64,000 bases of DNA from Salinispora fenicalii. GTDB lineage: Bacteria; Actinomycetota; Actinomycetes; Mycobacteriales; Micromonosporaceae. Position numbers and translations under genes: made by a program. The notes below the pieces were generated by a model that worked only from the letters and a program-made list of their open reading frames with translations, did no database searches and was not told where the DNA came from. Positions 42,903-51,631 of the stretch are shown here, piece by piece. Every line of letters begins with the position of its first letter. Position 1 is the first letter of the stretch. Location: the NCBI RefSeq assembly GCF_000514815.1, contig NZ_KI911471.1, positions 435,062 to 499,061 of the forward strand, read 5' to 3'.

Positions 42903-43642
42903 CCGCGACGCTGACCGGGGTCGGGGTGGGCCCCGGCGACCCCGAGCTACTCACCGTGCGCGCGGTGCGGGTGCTGCGCGAGGCCGACGTGGTCTTCGTA
43001 CCCGTGCTGGACCGGCCCGAGGGCGCCCACATCGCCGGCCGGGCCGAGACCACCATCGTCCCGTACGTCCCGCCGGGGCGGCTGCGCCGACTGCCCTTCG
43101 CCCTGGACGACCGGGGTGGGGTGACCCAACGGCGGGAGAGCGCTTGGAACGCCGCCGCGCAGGTGGTCGCCACCGCCGTTGACGACGGGGCCCGGGCCCT
43201 GGCCTTCGCCACCATCGGCGACCCCAACGTCTACTCCACCTTCGGCTACCTGGCGCAGACCCTCCACGAGCTACGGCCGGCGGTCGCCGTGCACACCGTC
43301 CCCGGCATCACGGCGATGCAGGAGCTCGCCGCCCGAAGCGGAGTTCCACTCTGCGAGGGGCGAGAGCCGCTGACCCTGCTGCCGGCCACCGCCGGACTGG
43401 CGCTCTTCGCCGACGCGGTCGCCGGGCCGGGCACGGTCGTCGCCTACAAGGGGTGGCGGCGGCACGCGGAGCTGCTGGCCGAGCTACGCCGGCAGGGTCG
43501 ACTCACCGACGCGGTGCTGGGCAGTGGGTTGGGCCTGGCCGGCGACCGCGTCGGTCCGGCCGCCGAGGCCGGCGACGACCCGCCGTACCTGTCGACACTG
43601 CTGGTCCCGGCCCGTCGGGACCGCCGAGGGGGGAAACTGTGA
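42899..43642 (+). CDS. cobI: Precorrin-2 C20-methyltransferase
   Basis: A 247-residue SAM-dependent tetrapyrrole methylase. The conserved start LTGVGVGPGDPELLTVRAVRVL, then FATIGDPNVYSTFGYLAQTL and HTVPGITAMQELAARSGVPL fit CobI/CbiL, which methylates C20 of precorrin-2. GTG start at 42899 in a GTGA overlap with cobB. The enzyme serves early steps, although its gene follows late ones in this operon. Confidence 0.93.
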   Translation: MTATLTGVGVGPGDPELLTVRAVRVLREADVVFVPVLDRPEGAHIAGRAETTIVPYVPPGRLRRLPFALDDRGGVTQRRESAWNAAAQVVATAVDDGARALAFATIGDPNVYSTFGYLAQTLHELRPAVAVHTVPGITAMQELAARSGVPLCEGREPLTLLPATAGLALFADAVAGPGTVVAYKGWRRHAELLAELRRQGRLTDAVLGSGLGLAGDRVGPAAEAGDDPPYLSTLLVPARRDRRGGKL

Positions 43643-44535
43643 GCGGCACCGTCTGGTTCGTGGGTGCGGGTCCGGGGGCGCCAGATCTGCTGACCCTGCG
43701 CGCGGCCCGGGTGATCGCCGCCGCCGACGTGGTGGTCTGGGCGGCCAGCCTGGTCCACGCCGACGTGCTGGCCCACGCCCGACCGGACGCCGAGATCGTC
43801 GACTCGTCGCGATTGCCGATGGAGGGAGTGCTACCCCTGTACCGGCGGGCCGCCGCCGAGGGGTTGACCGTGGCCCGGATTCACTCGGGCGACCCGGCGC
43901 TCTGGGGCGCGGTGCAGGAACAGCTTGACCTGTGTCGGGCGCTCGGGCTGGCCGTGGAGATCGTGCCGGGGGTCTCCTCGTTTACCGCGGTCGCCGCCCG
44001 GATCGGTCGGGAGCTGACCGTTCCCGAGGTCGCGCAGTCGGTCATCCTCACCCGCCTGGAGGGCGGGAAGACGCCGATGCCGCCGGGTGAGCGGGTGCGC
44101 GAGTTCGCCCGGCATGGCACCACGATGGCGTTGTTCCTCTCCGCCGCGCGCTCCGGCCAGGTGCAGGCCGAGCTCCTCGCCGGGGGGTACTCGGCCGACA
44201 CCCCGGCGGTCGTGGCCTATCAGGCGACCTGGCCGGACGAGCTGGTGGCGCACTGCACCGTCGGCACCCTCGCGGCGACGGTCAAGGAAAACCGGCTCTG
44301 GAAGCACACCCTCATCCTGGTTGGGCCGGCGTTGGCGGCCGCCGGTACCCGTTCGCATCTCTACCATCCGGGGCACTTCCACGGTCACCGGCGGGCGGAG
44401 CCGGCCGCGCGGGCCGCCCTTCGTCGGGAGGGCACCGATCGGGCGGTGTCGAGGGCCGGCGAGTCCAACGCCAGCGGTCCGGGCCGCTCCCGCCCGGCGG
44501 GGCCGGGGTCGGAGCGGGCGGATCAGCCGACCTGA
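43639..44535 (+). CDS. cobM: Precorrin-4 C11-methyltransferase
   Basis: A 298-residue SAM methylase of the CobM/CbiF type: VWFVGAGPGAPDLLTLRAAR, ASLVHADVLAHARPDAEIVDSS, HSGDPALWGAVQEQ and EIVPGVSSFTAVAARIGRELT. The C-terminal 40 residues beyond the methylase fold are an extra Arg/Gly/Pro-rich tail. GTG start overlapping cobI; its stop shares a base with the cbiD ATG (TGATG). Confidence 0.94.
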   Translation: MSGTVWFVGAGPGAPDLLTLRAARVIAAADVVVWAASLVHADVLAHARPDAEIVDSSRLPMEGVLPLYRRAAAEGLTVARIHSGDPALWGAVQEQLDLCRALGLAVEIVPGVSSFTAVAARIGRELTVPEVAQSVILTRLEGGKTPMPPGERVREFARHGTTMALFLSAARSGQVQAELLAGGYSADTPAVVAYQATWPDELVAHCTVGTLAATVKENRLWKHTLILVGPALAAAGTRSHLYHPGHFHGHRRAEPAARAALRREGTDRAVSRAGESNASGPGRSRPAGPGSERADQPT

Positions 44536-45677
44536 TGGCCTACGATGTGCCGCCGCTGCGCGAGCCGGACCTGCCGCGTACCGCGAAGGTCCGGCCCGTG
44601 GCGCTGCGTACCGGCTGGACCACCGGCGCCTGCGCGACGGCCGCGACGAAGGCCGCGCTGACCGCCCTGGTCACCGGCGTGACACCGGAGCAGGTCGAGA
44701 TTGGACTGCCGGCCGGGCGGCGGGTGCGCTTCCCGGTCGCCCGCTGCGACCGTACGGCGGTCGGCGCCGAGGCGGTGGTGGTTAAGGACGCCGGCGACGA
44801 CCCGGACGTCACCCACGGCGCCGAGCTGACCGCCACGGTCGGCTGGCGGCGGGTCCCCGGACTGGCTCTGGAGGGTGGAACCGGGGTGGGCACGGTGACC
44901 AAGCCGGGGCTGGGACTGCCGGTCGGCGGACCGGCGATCAACGACACCCCGCGCCAGATGATCGGCGCGGCGGTCGCCGAGCTGGTCGACCTGGCCGTCT
45001 TCGGCGTCCGGGTGGTGATCAGCGTCCCCCGTGGCGAGATCATGGCCCGGAAGACCACGAACCGTCGGCTCGGCATCCTCGGCGGGATCTCGATTCTCGG
45101 CACGACCGGCGTGGTCAGACCCTTCTCCACCGCGTCCTGGCGGGCCAGCGTGGTGCAGGCCGTACAGGTGGCGGCTGCGCAGGGAGAGTCGACGGTGGTG
45201 CTCTGCACGGGCGGGCGGACCGAGCGGGCGGCCCGAAAGCTGCTGCCGGAGCTGCCGGAGGTGTGTTTTGTGGAGGTCGGGGACTTCACCGGTGCGGCGG
45301 TGACCGCCGCGGTCAGCCACGGCCTGTCCGGGGTGGCCTTCGTCGGCATGGCCGGCAAGCTGGCCAAGCTGGCCGCCGGGGTGCTGATGACTCACTACAC
45401 CCGCTCCAAGGTGGACCTGTCGCTGCTCGGTGCGGTCACTGTCGAGGCGGGCGGCACCACCGACCTGGCCGCCGCCGTCACCGCCGCCAATACCGGTCGG
45501 CACGCGTACGAGTTGTGGGAGGCCGCTGGCCTGCTCCGCCCCGCCGGTGACCTGCTCTGCCGTCGGGTTCGCGCGGTGTTGCGACGCTTCGCCGAGGACG
45601 CCGTCGCCGTTGACGTGGCGATGGTGGACTTCACCGGGGCGCGCTGCGTGGCCGCTAGCGGGCGGTGGGCCCAATGA
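44535..45677 (+). CDS. cbiD: Cobalt-precorrin-5B C1-methyltransferase
   Basis: A 380-residue CbiD, recognised by LRTGWTTGACATAATKAAL near residues 23-41, GGPAINDTPRQMI, VPRGEIMARKTTNRRLGILGG and GMAGKLAKLAAGVLMTHY. CbiD methylates C1 after ring contraction in the cobalt-early pathway. The late-cobalt pathway normally uses CobF for this step, so finding cbiD beside cobN shows a mixed pathway, as in many actinobacteria. It is translationally coupled on both sides. Confidence 0.94.
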   Translation: MAYDVPPLREPDLPRTAKVRPVALRTGWTTGACATAATKAALTALVTGVTPEQVEIGLPAGRRVRFPVARCDRTAVGAEAVVVKDAGDDPDVTHGAELTATVGWRRVPGLALEGGTGVGTVTKPGLGLPVGGPAINDTPRQMIGAAVAELVDLAVFGVRVVISVPRGEIMARKTTNRRLGILGGISILGTTGVVRPFSTASWRASVVQAVQVAAAQGESTVVLCTGGRTERAARKLLPELPEVCFVEVGDFTGAAVTAAVSHGLSGVAFVGMAGKLAKLAAGVLMTHYTRSKVDLSLLGAVTVEAGGTTDLAAAVTAANTGRHAYELWEAAGLLRPAGDLLCRRVRAVLRRFAEDAVAVDVAMVDFTGARCVAASGRWAQ

Positions 45678-46966
45678 CCGGTACGCCGGGTGCGGGCCGG
45701 TGGAATACCGGCGCCGACGGCCCCGACGATTCCGTCGTCGCAGGTGATTGCGCTGTCGGAGCGACGGCGGTGACGGTGGCCGGTGTGGACGCGGCCGGTA
45801 ACCCGGCGCACCCCGCCCTCGCCGCCGAGCTGGTGCGGGCGGGGCTCGTGGTCGGAGCGGCCCGGCACTTGGCGGCTGCGCCGGTGCCGCCCGGCGTGGA
45901 GACGGTTGTGCTCGGTCCGCTGTCGCCGGCCCTGGAACGGCTCACCACCGCGGTTGCCGCCGGCATCCCGGCTGTCGTCCTCGCCAGCGGTGATCCCGGC
46001 TGCTTCGGAATCGTGCGGCGGCTGCGGGCGGCCGGGCTGCCGGTGCGGGTGCTACCGGCGGTGTCCAGCGTCGCCGCCGCGTTCGCCCGGGCCGGGCTCT
46101 CCTGGGACGGCGCGGCCGTGGTCAGCGCCCACGGCCGGGACGCCCGGGAGGCGCTCAATGCCTGCCGGGCGCTGCCCCGGGTCGCGGTGCTCACCGCGCC
46201 GGGCGCGGGGGCCGCGGAGCTCGGTGCCGGCCTGGCGGGCTGGTCACGTCGCCTGGTGGTGGCCGAGCACCTCGGCACCGACGCCGAACGGATCACCTGG
46301 ACGACCCCGGCGGAGGCGGCGGCTGGTAGCTGGGCGGATCCGCATGTGCTGCTGAGTCTCGCCCCCGGACCGGGCGGAGCGGCCCGGGTGGACAACCAAC
46401 CGGCCGCCGCCCCGGCCGCAGGGTGGGCGCTGCCCGAGGGGGCGTACCAGCACCGCGATTCGATGATCACCAAGGCGGAGGTACGGGCGCTGGTCGTGGC
46501 CGGGCTGCGGCCCCGGCTCGGCCGGTTGGTGTGGGACGTGGGCGCCGGCAGCGGCTCGGTGGGCATCGAATGCGCCCTGCTCGGCGCGGCGGTCGTCGCG
46601 GTTGAGCGGGATCCGGCCGCCGTGGACCTGGTGCACGGCAACGCCGCTCGGCACGGCGTAGACGTACGGGTGGTTCCCGGAGCTGCACCGGCCGCCCTGG
46701 ACGGGCTCCCCGACGCCGACGCGGTCTTCGTCGGCGGGGGTGGCACCGGGGTGCTCGCGGCGGTGGCGGCCCGCCGACCGGCGCGGGTACTCGTCGCGCT
46801 CGCCGCATTGGACCGGGTCGCCCCGGCCCGGGATGTGCTGCGTGCCGTCGGCTACACGGTCGACGGTGTTCAGCTCTCCGCCGCCCGCCTCGCCGATTTG
46901 CCCGGCGGGTCGATCCGTCTCGCGGCCACCAATCCGGTGGTCGTCCTCACCGGGGAGCTCCTGTGA
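45674..46966 (+). CDS. cobL: Precorrin-6B methyltransferase, CbiE-CbiT fusion
   Basis: A 430-residue bifunctional enzyme. The N-terminal CbiE-type methylase (about 35-230) acts at C5 and C15; the C-terminal CbiT domain (about 250-430) has the SAM-binding motif VWDVGAGSGSVGIECA (near 295-310) and removes the C12 carboxyl while methylating. The N-terminal 30 residues are a poorly conserved extension. ATG 45674 overlaps the cbiD stop (ATGA). The fusion is the CobL arrangement of the late-cobalt pathway. Confidence 0.92.
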   Translation: MTGTPGAGRWNTGADGPDDSVVAGDCAVGATAVTVAGVDAAGNPAHPALAAELVRAGLVVGAARHLAAAPVPPGVETVVLGPLSPALERLTTAVAAGIPAVVLASGDPGCFGIVRRLRAAGLPVRVLPAVSSVAAAFARAGLSWDGAAVVSAHGRDAREALNACRALPRVAVLTAPGAGAAELGAGLAGWSRRLVVAEHLGTDAERITWTTPAEAAAGSWADPHVLLSLAPGPGGAARVDNQPAAAPAAGWALPEGAYQHRDSMITKAEVRALVVAGLRPRLGRLVWDVGAGSGSVGIECALLGAAVVAVERDPAAVDLVHGNAARHGVDVRVVPGAAPAALDGLPDADAVFVGGGGTGVLAAVAARRPARVLVALAALDRVAPARDVLRAVGYTVDGVQLSAARLADLPGGSIRLAATNPVVVLTGELL

Positions 46967-48696
46967 AGCACGTCGAATGCACCGAGGCGCGCTCGCGCCG
47001 GATCGGGCTGGTCGCGGTCACCGCGGCGGGGCGCCGGCATGCCCGTGTTCTCGCCGATGCCTGGCCGCAGGCCCGGCTTCTGGAGGCGGAGAGCGCCGCC
47101 GCCGGGCTCCGGGCCGCCTGGTCGGAGTGCGACCAGATCGTCGCGTTCCTGGCCACCGGTGCGGTGGTCCGCCTCCTCGCGCCGCTCCTCGACGACAAGC
47201 GCGGAGATCCGGCAGTGGTGACGGTGGACGAGGCGGCCCGGCACGCGGTGGCCCTGCTCGGTGGGCACGCCGGCGGTGCCAACGCCCTCGCTGTCGAGGT
47301 CGGGGTGCTACTCGACGCGGCGCCGGTGATCACTACCGCCACCGACGCGGTCGACCTGCCCGGCCTGGACACCCTGGGCTGGCCGGTCGAGGGCGCGGTC
47401 GCCGCGGTGAGCCGGGCGATCCTGGACGGCGAACGGGTCACGGTGGTCGCCGACGCGCCCTGGCCACTGCCGGCCTTGCCAACGAACGTCCACGTCGCCC
47501 CGGCCGGCACCGCCGATGCCCCCGCGGTCGGCTATCGGGTGCTGGTCACCGACCGGATCGTGCCCCTGGATGGGCGGACCGCCGTGCTCCGGCCCCCCTC
47601 GCTGGTCGCCGGGGTCGGGGCGAGTCGCGGCGTGCCAGCCGCGGAGGTGCGTGCCCTGCTGGATCGGGTGCTCGCCACCGCGGGCCTCAGCGCGGCGAGC
47701 CTGCGCTGTCTGGCCAGCGCCGACATTAAGGCCGATGAGGACGGTATCCGCGCCACCGCCGGCGCGCTGCGGATACCCCTGACGACCTGGCCTGCCGCGG
47801 AGTTGGCGGCGGTTGCGGTGCCCAACCCCAGCGAGGTGGTTCGCGCCGCGGTCGGTACCCCGAGTGTTGCGGAGGCTGCGGCGTTGCTCGGCGGGGACGC
47901 CGAACTGCTGGTGGCCAAGACCGCGACCGCGATGGCGACCGTCGCGGTCGCCCGGCACGCGCCGCGTGGCCGGCTTGCCCTGGTCGGCCTCGGTCCCGGC
48001 GCGGCCGACCTGCGCACCCCCCGGGCGGTGACCGAGCTACGGCGGGCCGCCGTCGTGGTCGGTCTGGACCAGTACCTGGACCAGATCCGCGACTTGTTGC
48101 GCCCGGGGACCCGGGTGCTCGCCAGCGGGCTCGGCGCCGAGGAGCAGCGCGCCCGTTCCGCCGTCGCCGAGGCCACCGCCGGCCAAGCCGTCGCCCTGGT
48201 CGGATCCGGCGACGCCGGGGTGTACGCGATGGCGAGCCCTGCCCTGGAGTACGCCGACGAGCGAGTCGACGTGGTCGGCGTGCCCGGGGTGACCGCCGCT
48301 CTCGCGGCGGCGGCCCTGCTCGGTGCGCCGCTGGGGCACGACCACGTCTACCTGAGCCTCTCCGACCTGCACACTCCCTGGGAGGTCATCACCCGTCGGG
48401 TGGCCGCCGCGGCGCAGGGGGACTTCGTGGCGCTGCTCTATAACCCGCGTAGCCGGAACCGGGACTGGCAGTTGCCAGCCGCGCTGCGGCTCTTCGCGGA
48501 GCACCGGCCACCGGAGACGCCCGTCGGCGTGGTCCGCAACGCCAGCCGGGACGGGCAGCGGGTGCACCTGGCCACCCTGGCCACCCTCGACCCGACGATC
48601 GTCGACATGTACAGCGTCGTGGTCGTGGGCAGTAGCCAGACGCGCCGGATCGCCGGTCGGATGGTCACCCCACGGGGCTACCGGTGGCGGGCATGA
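46963..48696 (+). CDS. cobJ: CbiG-CobJ fusion: precorrin-3B C17-methyltransferase with CbiG lactonase domain
   Basis: A 577-residue fusion. Residues about 10-320 are CbiG-like (LLAPLLDDKRGDPAVVTVDE, GGHAGGANALA and VAGVGASRGVPAAEV), a domain that opens the delta-lactone after C17 methylation. Residues about 335-577 are the CobJ/CbiH methylase, starting LALVGLGPGAADLRTPRAV with VVGVPGVTAALAAAALLGAPLGHD and YNPRSRNRDWQLP. The two steps of ring contraction are therefore on one chain. GTG start overlapping cobL. The domain pair suggests a route that does not need CobG for the lactone chemistry. Confidence 0.93.
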   Translation: MKHVECTEARSRRIGLVAVTAAGRRHARVLADAWPQARLLEAESAAAGLRAAWSECDQIVAFLATGAVVRLLAPLLDDKRGDPAVVTVDEAARHAVALLGGHAGGANALAVEVGVLLDAAPVITTATDAVDLPGLDTLGWPVEGAVAAVSRAILDGERVTVVADAPWPLPALPTNVHVAPAGTADAPAVGYRVLVTDRIVPLDGRTAVLRPPSLVAGVGASRGVPAAEVRALLDRVLATAGLSAASLRCLASADIKADEDGIRATAGALRIPLTTWPAAELAAVAVPNPSEVVRAAVGTPSVAEAAALLGGDAELLVAKTATAMATVAVARHAPRGRLALVGLGPGAADLRTPRAVTELRRAAVVVGLDQYLDQIRDLLRPGTRVLASGLGAEEQRARSAVAEATAGQAVALVGSGDAGVYAMASPALEYADERVDVVGVPGVTAALAAAALLGAPLGHDHVYLSLSDLHTPWEVITRRVAAAAQGDFVALLYNPRSRNRDWQLPAALRLFAEHRPPETPVGVVRNASRDGQRVHLATLATLDPTIVDMYSVVVVGSSQTRRIAGRMVTPRGYRWRA

Positions 48697-48941
48697 CCGG
48701 CCCCGCACCGGTGGTCGTTGACGCCTGCCAGGGCTGCGGGGCCTGCCTGCTGACTTGCCCCACGCACGCCATCCGGCCGGTCGCCGGTGGCCTCGTCATT
48801 CGCGCCGACCGCTGCACCGGTTGCTGGGAGTGTCTGGAGATTTGCCCGGTCGGCGCCATCCGCGCCGCGGACCCGCGCCACCTGGAGGAGCCGATGGTCA
48901 TCACCCCGGTCAACCCCGCACCAGCGCGGGAGGACGGATGA
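48693..48941 (+). CDS. 2[4Fe-4S] ferredoxin-like protein within the cob operon
   Basis: An 82-residue protein with two ferredoxin cluster motifs, CQGCGACLLTCP (residues 12-23) and CTGCWECLEICP (43-54), each CxxCxxCxxxCP, so two [4Fe-4S] clusters are expected. ATG 48693 overlaps cobJ stop by 4 nt and the stop overlaps cobH by 4 nt, so it is a true member of the operon. A ferredoxin could supply electrons for precorrin-3B oxidation or ring contraction, for cobalt reduction before adenosylation, or for an unseen reductase. No CobG-like partner is nearby. Confidence 0.9.
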   Translation: MTGPAPVVVDACQGCGACLLTCPTHAIRPVAGGLVIRADRCTGCWECLEICPVGAIRAADPRHLEEPMVITPVNPAPAREDG

Positions 48942-49528
48942 GCCGGTCGGTGCATCCGATCGAGGTGGAGTCGTACCGGATTCTGCGGGAGCGGGTTGAC
49001 CTCTGGCACCTGCCGCCGCTGACCCGCGCGGTCACCGAGCGGGTGGTACACGCCAGCGCGGACCTGAGCTATGTGACGGATCTGGTCTGTGCCGAGACCG
49101 CACTGGCCGGTGGGTTGGCCGCGCTTCGGTCCGGCGCCCCGGTCGTGGCCGATGTGGCGATGGTCGCCGCGGGGATCACCGGCCGGGCGACGGTCTGCCC
49201 GGTGGCCGAGCCGGGCACCGCCCGGCTGGCCCGGCAGGCCGGGATCACCCGCTCCGCCGCCGCGGTGCGGATCGCCCTGGACCGGGTCGGGCCGAGCGCG
49301 GTGTGGGTGATCGGCTGCGCGCCCACGGCGCTGATCGAACTGCTCGCCCTGGATGCCCGGCCGGCCCTGGTGGTCGGCCTGCCGGTGGGCTTCGTCGGCG
49401 CCGCGGAGTCGAAGGCCGCGCTGCGAATCAGCGGCCTGCCGGGAATCTCGAACCGGGGCGAGAAGGGCGGGTCGGCGGTGGCCGCCGCCGCCCTCAACGC
49501 CCTGCTCTATGTGGAGGGGGAAGAGTGA
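48938..49528 (+). CDS. cobH: Precorrin-8X methylmutase
   Basis: A 196-residue CobH/CbiC that moves the C11 methyl to C12 to give hydrogenobyrinate. Visible family features: HPIEVESYRIL at residues 6-16, RVVHASADLSYVTDL near 35-49 with His38 the likely catalytic residue, and GCAPTALIELLAL and GISNRGEKGGSAVAAAALNALLY. ATG 48938 overlaps the ferredoxin stop and its stop overlaps the next gene (GTGA). Confidence 0.95.
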   Translation: MSRSVHPIEVESYRILRERVDLWHLPPLTRAVTERVVHASADLSYVTDLVCAETALAGGLAALRSGAPVVADVAMVAAGITGRATVCPVAEPGTARLARQAGITRSAAAVRIALDRVGPSAVWVIGCAPTALIELLALDARPALVVGLPVGFVGAAESKAALRISGLPGISNRGEKGGSAVAAAALNALLYVEGEE

Positions 49529-51204
49529 CCGCATTGGTCATCGTCGGACACGGCACCCGCAGCGCCGAGGGAGTGGCGCAGTTCGCCGCGCTGGTCGAGC
49601 GGGTGCGCACCCGTGCCGGCGGTACGGTCGGTGACGTCGAGGGCGGCTTCATCGAATTGTCTCGTCCGCCCCTGACCGACGCGGTCGGCGCGCTCGTCGG
49701 CCGGGGGCACCGGGCGTTGGTGGCGCTGCCGCTGGTGTTGACCGCGGCCGGGCACGGCAAGGGCGACATCCCGGCCGCGCTGGCCCGGGAAGTGCAGCGC
49801 CACCCCGGCCTGTCCTACGCCTACGGTCGACCGCTCGGTCCGCACCCGAGGCTGCAGACCGCCCTTGCGGAGCGGATCGACGTGGCGTTGGCCGGGGCGG
49901 ATCGGGCCGGCACGTGGGTGGCGTTGATCGGGCGTGGTTCCACCGACCCGGACGCGAACGCCGAGGTCGCGAAGGTGGCTCGGTTGTTGTGGGAGGGACG
50001 GGGCTACGCGGGCGTGGAACCGGGCTTCATCTCGCTCGCCGAGCCCTCCGTTCCGGCGGTCCTGGACCGGCTGCGTCGGCTCGGGGCACGGCGGATCGTT
50101 GTCGCCCCGTACTTCCTGTTCGCTGGGGTGCTGCCGGATCGGATCCGGGCCCAGGCGCGGGAGTTCGCCGCCGCCCATCCCGAGCTGGACCTGCGGGTGG
50201 CGGACCTGATCGGGGACTGCGACGCCCTCGCCGACCTGGTGTTGGAGCGCCACGCCGAGGCGGTACGCGGCGACATTCGGATGAACTGCGACACGTGTGC
50301 GTACCGGGTGTCGATGCCGGGCTTCGTCGACAAGGTGGGTCGGCCACAGACCCCGCATGACCACCCGGACGACCCGGTCGGCGGGCACAGCCACCAGCAC
50401 GAGCACCAGCACCAGCACGAGCAGCGGCACCAGCACCCCGAGCCCGCGTTGCGGCCGGGTGCGGTGGCGATCGTCGGCGGCGGGCCGGGCCCGGCGGACC
50501 TGATCACCGTGCGGGGCCGGGCGCTGCTGGAGGCCGCCGACGTGGTGGTGGTGGACCGGCTCGCCCCGCAGGGTCTGCTCGCCGGACTACGCCCGGGGGT
50601 GCGGGTGGTGGACGCGGCGAAGTCACCTCGGGGACCGTCCGTCGGGCAGGACGCCATCAACTCCGCACTGGTCCGGCACGCCCGTGCCGGGCGGCGGGTG
50701 GTTCGGCTCAAGGGTGGCGACCCGTACGTCTTTGGTCGTGGGCATGAGGAGGTGTTGGCCTGCGCGGCGGCCGGAGTGCCGGTGACCGTGGTGCCGGGGG
50801 TGACCAGCGCGGTGGCCGCGGCCGCCCTGGCCGGGGTACCGGTCACCCATCGCGGGACGGCGCACGAGTTCACCGTGGTCTCCGGGCACCTACCGCCGGG
50901 GCATCCGGATTCGCTGGTTGACTGGGCGGCGCTGGGCCGGGCCCGGGGCACCCTGGTGGTGCTGATGGGGGTCGAGACGATCGGCGCGGTCGCCGTGGAG
51001 CTGATCGCGCACGGGCGTTCCCCGGACACTCCCGTCCTCGCCGTGCAGGATGCCGGCCACCCGGAGCAGCGTTCGTTGCCCACGCGTCTGGACGAGGTCG
51101 CGGCGGCGGTGGCTCGGGCGGGCGTGGGTCCCCCGGCGGTCTTCGTGGTCGGCCCGGTCGCGGCGTTCGCCGCGGAGCCCGTCCTGGCAGCGGCGGGCCA
51201 TTGA
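49525..51204 (+). CDS. CbiX-CobA fusion: sirohydrochlorin chelatase joined to uroporphyrinogen-III methyltransferase
   Basis: A 559-residue fusion. Residues 1-270 are a two-domain CbiX/SirB-like chelatase with His9 (VGHGTRS) and His77 (GHGKGDI), plus a CxxC pair at 255/258 (MNCDTCAYRV). Residues about 278-304 form a hinge with a dozen His separated by Gln/Glu, likely to bind metal. Residues 311-559 are SUMT (CobA), with VAIVGGGPGPADLITVRG, RLKGGDPYVFGRG and VVPGVTSAVAAAALAGVPVTHRG. It thus joins methylation of uroporphyrinogen III to metal insertion or precorrin-2 handling. GTG start overlapping cobH. It is the last gene of the operon. A CbiX in an operon with CobN is unusual for a purely late-cobalt route. 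Confidence 0.93.
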   Translation: MTALVIVGHGTRSAEGVAQFAALVERVRTRAGGTVGDVEGGFIELSRPPLTDAVGALVGRGHRALVALPLVLTAAGHGKGDIPAALAREVQRHPGLSYAYGRPLGPHPRLQTALAERIDVALAGADRAGTWVALIGRGSTDPDANAEVAKVARLLWEGRGYAGVEPGFISLAEPSVPAVLDRLRRLGARRIVVAPYFLFAGVLPDRIRAQAREFAAAHPELDLRVADLIGDCDALADLVLERHAEAVRGDIRMNCDTCAYRVSMPGFVDKVGRPQTPHDHPDDPVGGHSHQHEHQHQHEQRHQHPEPALRPGAVAIVGGGPGPADLITVRGRALLEAADVVVVDRLAPQGLLAGLRPGVRVVDAAKSPRGPSVGQDAINSALVRHARAGRRVVRLKGGDPYVFGRGHEEVLACAAAGVPVTVVPGVTSAVAAAALAGVPVTHRGTAHEFTVVSGHLPPGHPDSLVDWAALGRARGTLVVLMGVETIGAVAVELIAHGRSPDTPVLAVQDAGHPEQRSLPTRLDEVAAAVARAGVGPPAVFVVGPVAAFAAEPVLAAAGH

Positions 51205-51265
51205 GCTGACTCCCGGCTGTCGTGCCGGTGACTCACGGGTGGTGGGGGAGGGCGGCGAGTCCGGC

Positions 51266-51631
51266 TTACGGCCAGGGCAGGGTGGTCGCTGCGAGGTGGC
51301 CGAGCGTCGCCGCGGCCACCGCGGCGGCGACGCCGAGTAGCGCGTTGGCCGCCGCTGGACGAAACCGGCCGGCGGTGGCCAGGCGCAGGGTCTCGTAGGA
51401 GGAGGTCGAGTATGTGGTGAGGGCGCCGCAGAGCCCGGTGCCGAGCAACACTCCGGCTGCCGGCGGGAGCGGGAGTCCCAGCAGGAACCCGAGCAGCAGC
51501 GAGCCGGTCACGTTGACGGTCAATGTTCCCCAGGGGAAGCGGGCACCGAAGCGGTGCTGTACCGCTCGGTCGACGAGGTAGCGCAGCGGTGCCCCGACGG
51601 CCGCGCCGAGCGCGACGAGCAGCGCGGTCAT
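51266..51631 (-). CDS. crcB: Fluoride channel subunit CrcB, copy 2
   Basis: A 121-residue membrane protein with four helices of the CrcB/Fluc family: GAAVGAPLRYLVDRAVQHRFG, FPWGTLTVNVTGSLLLGF and GLCGALTTYSTSSYET. Asn in helix 2 and the Thr-Tyr-Ser-Thr-Ser track are conserved pore elements. It should form a dual-topology dimer or pair with copy 1 to expel fluoride. ATG 51631 overlaps the crcB copy 1 stop by 4 nt; a longer upstream frame was rejected as antisense extension. No fluoride riboswitch was found upstream. Confidence 0.92.
   Translation of the reverse strand: MTALLVALGAAVGAPLRYLVDRAVQHRFGARFPWGTLTVNVTGSLLLGFLLGLPLPPAAGVLLGTGLCGALTTYSTSSYETLRLATAGRFRPAAANALLGVAAAVAAATLGHLAATTLPWP

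Noticed and set aside
50391..50445. Short CAC/CAG-rich repeats resembling a CRISPR-like array
   Set aside because: They encode the His-rich hinge in frame, have no spacers and are not palindromic.
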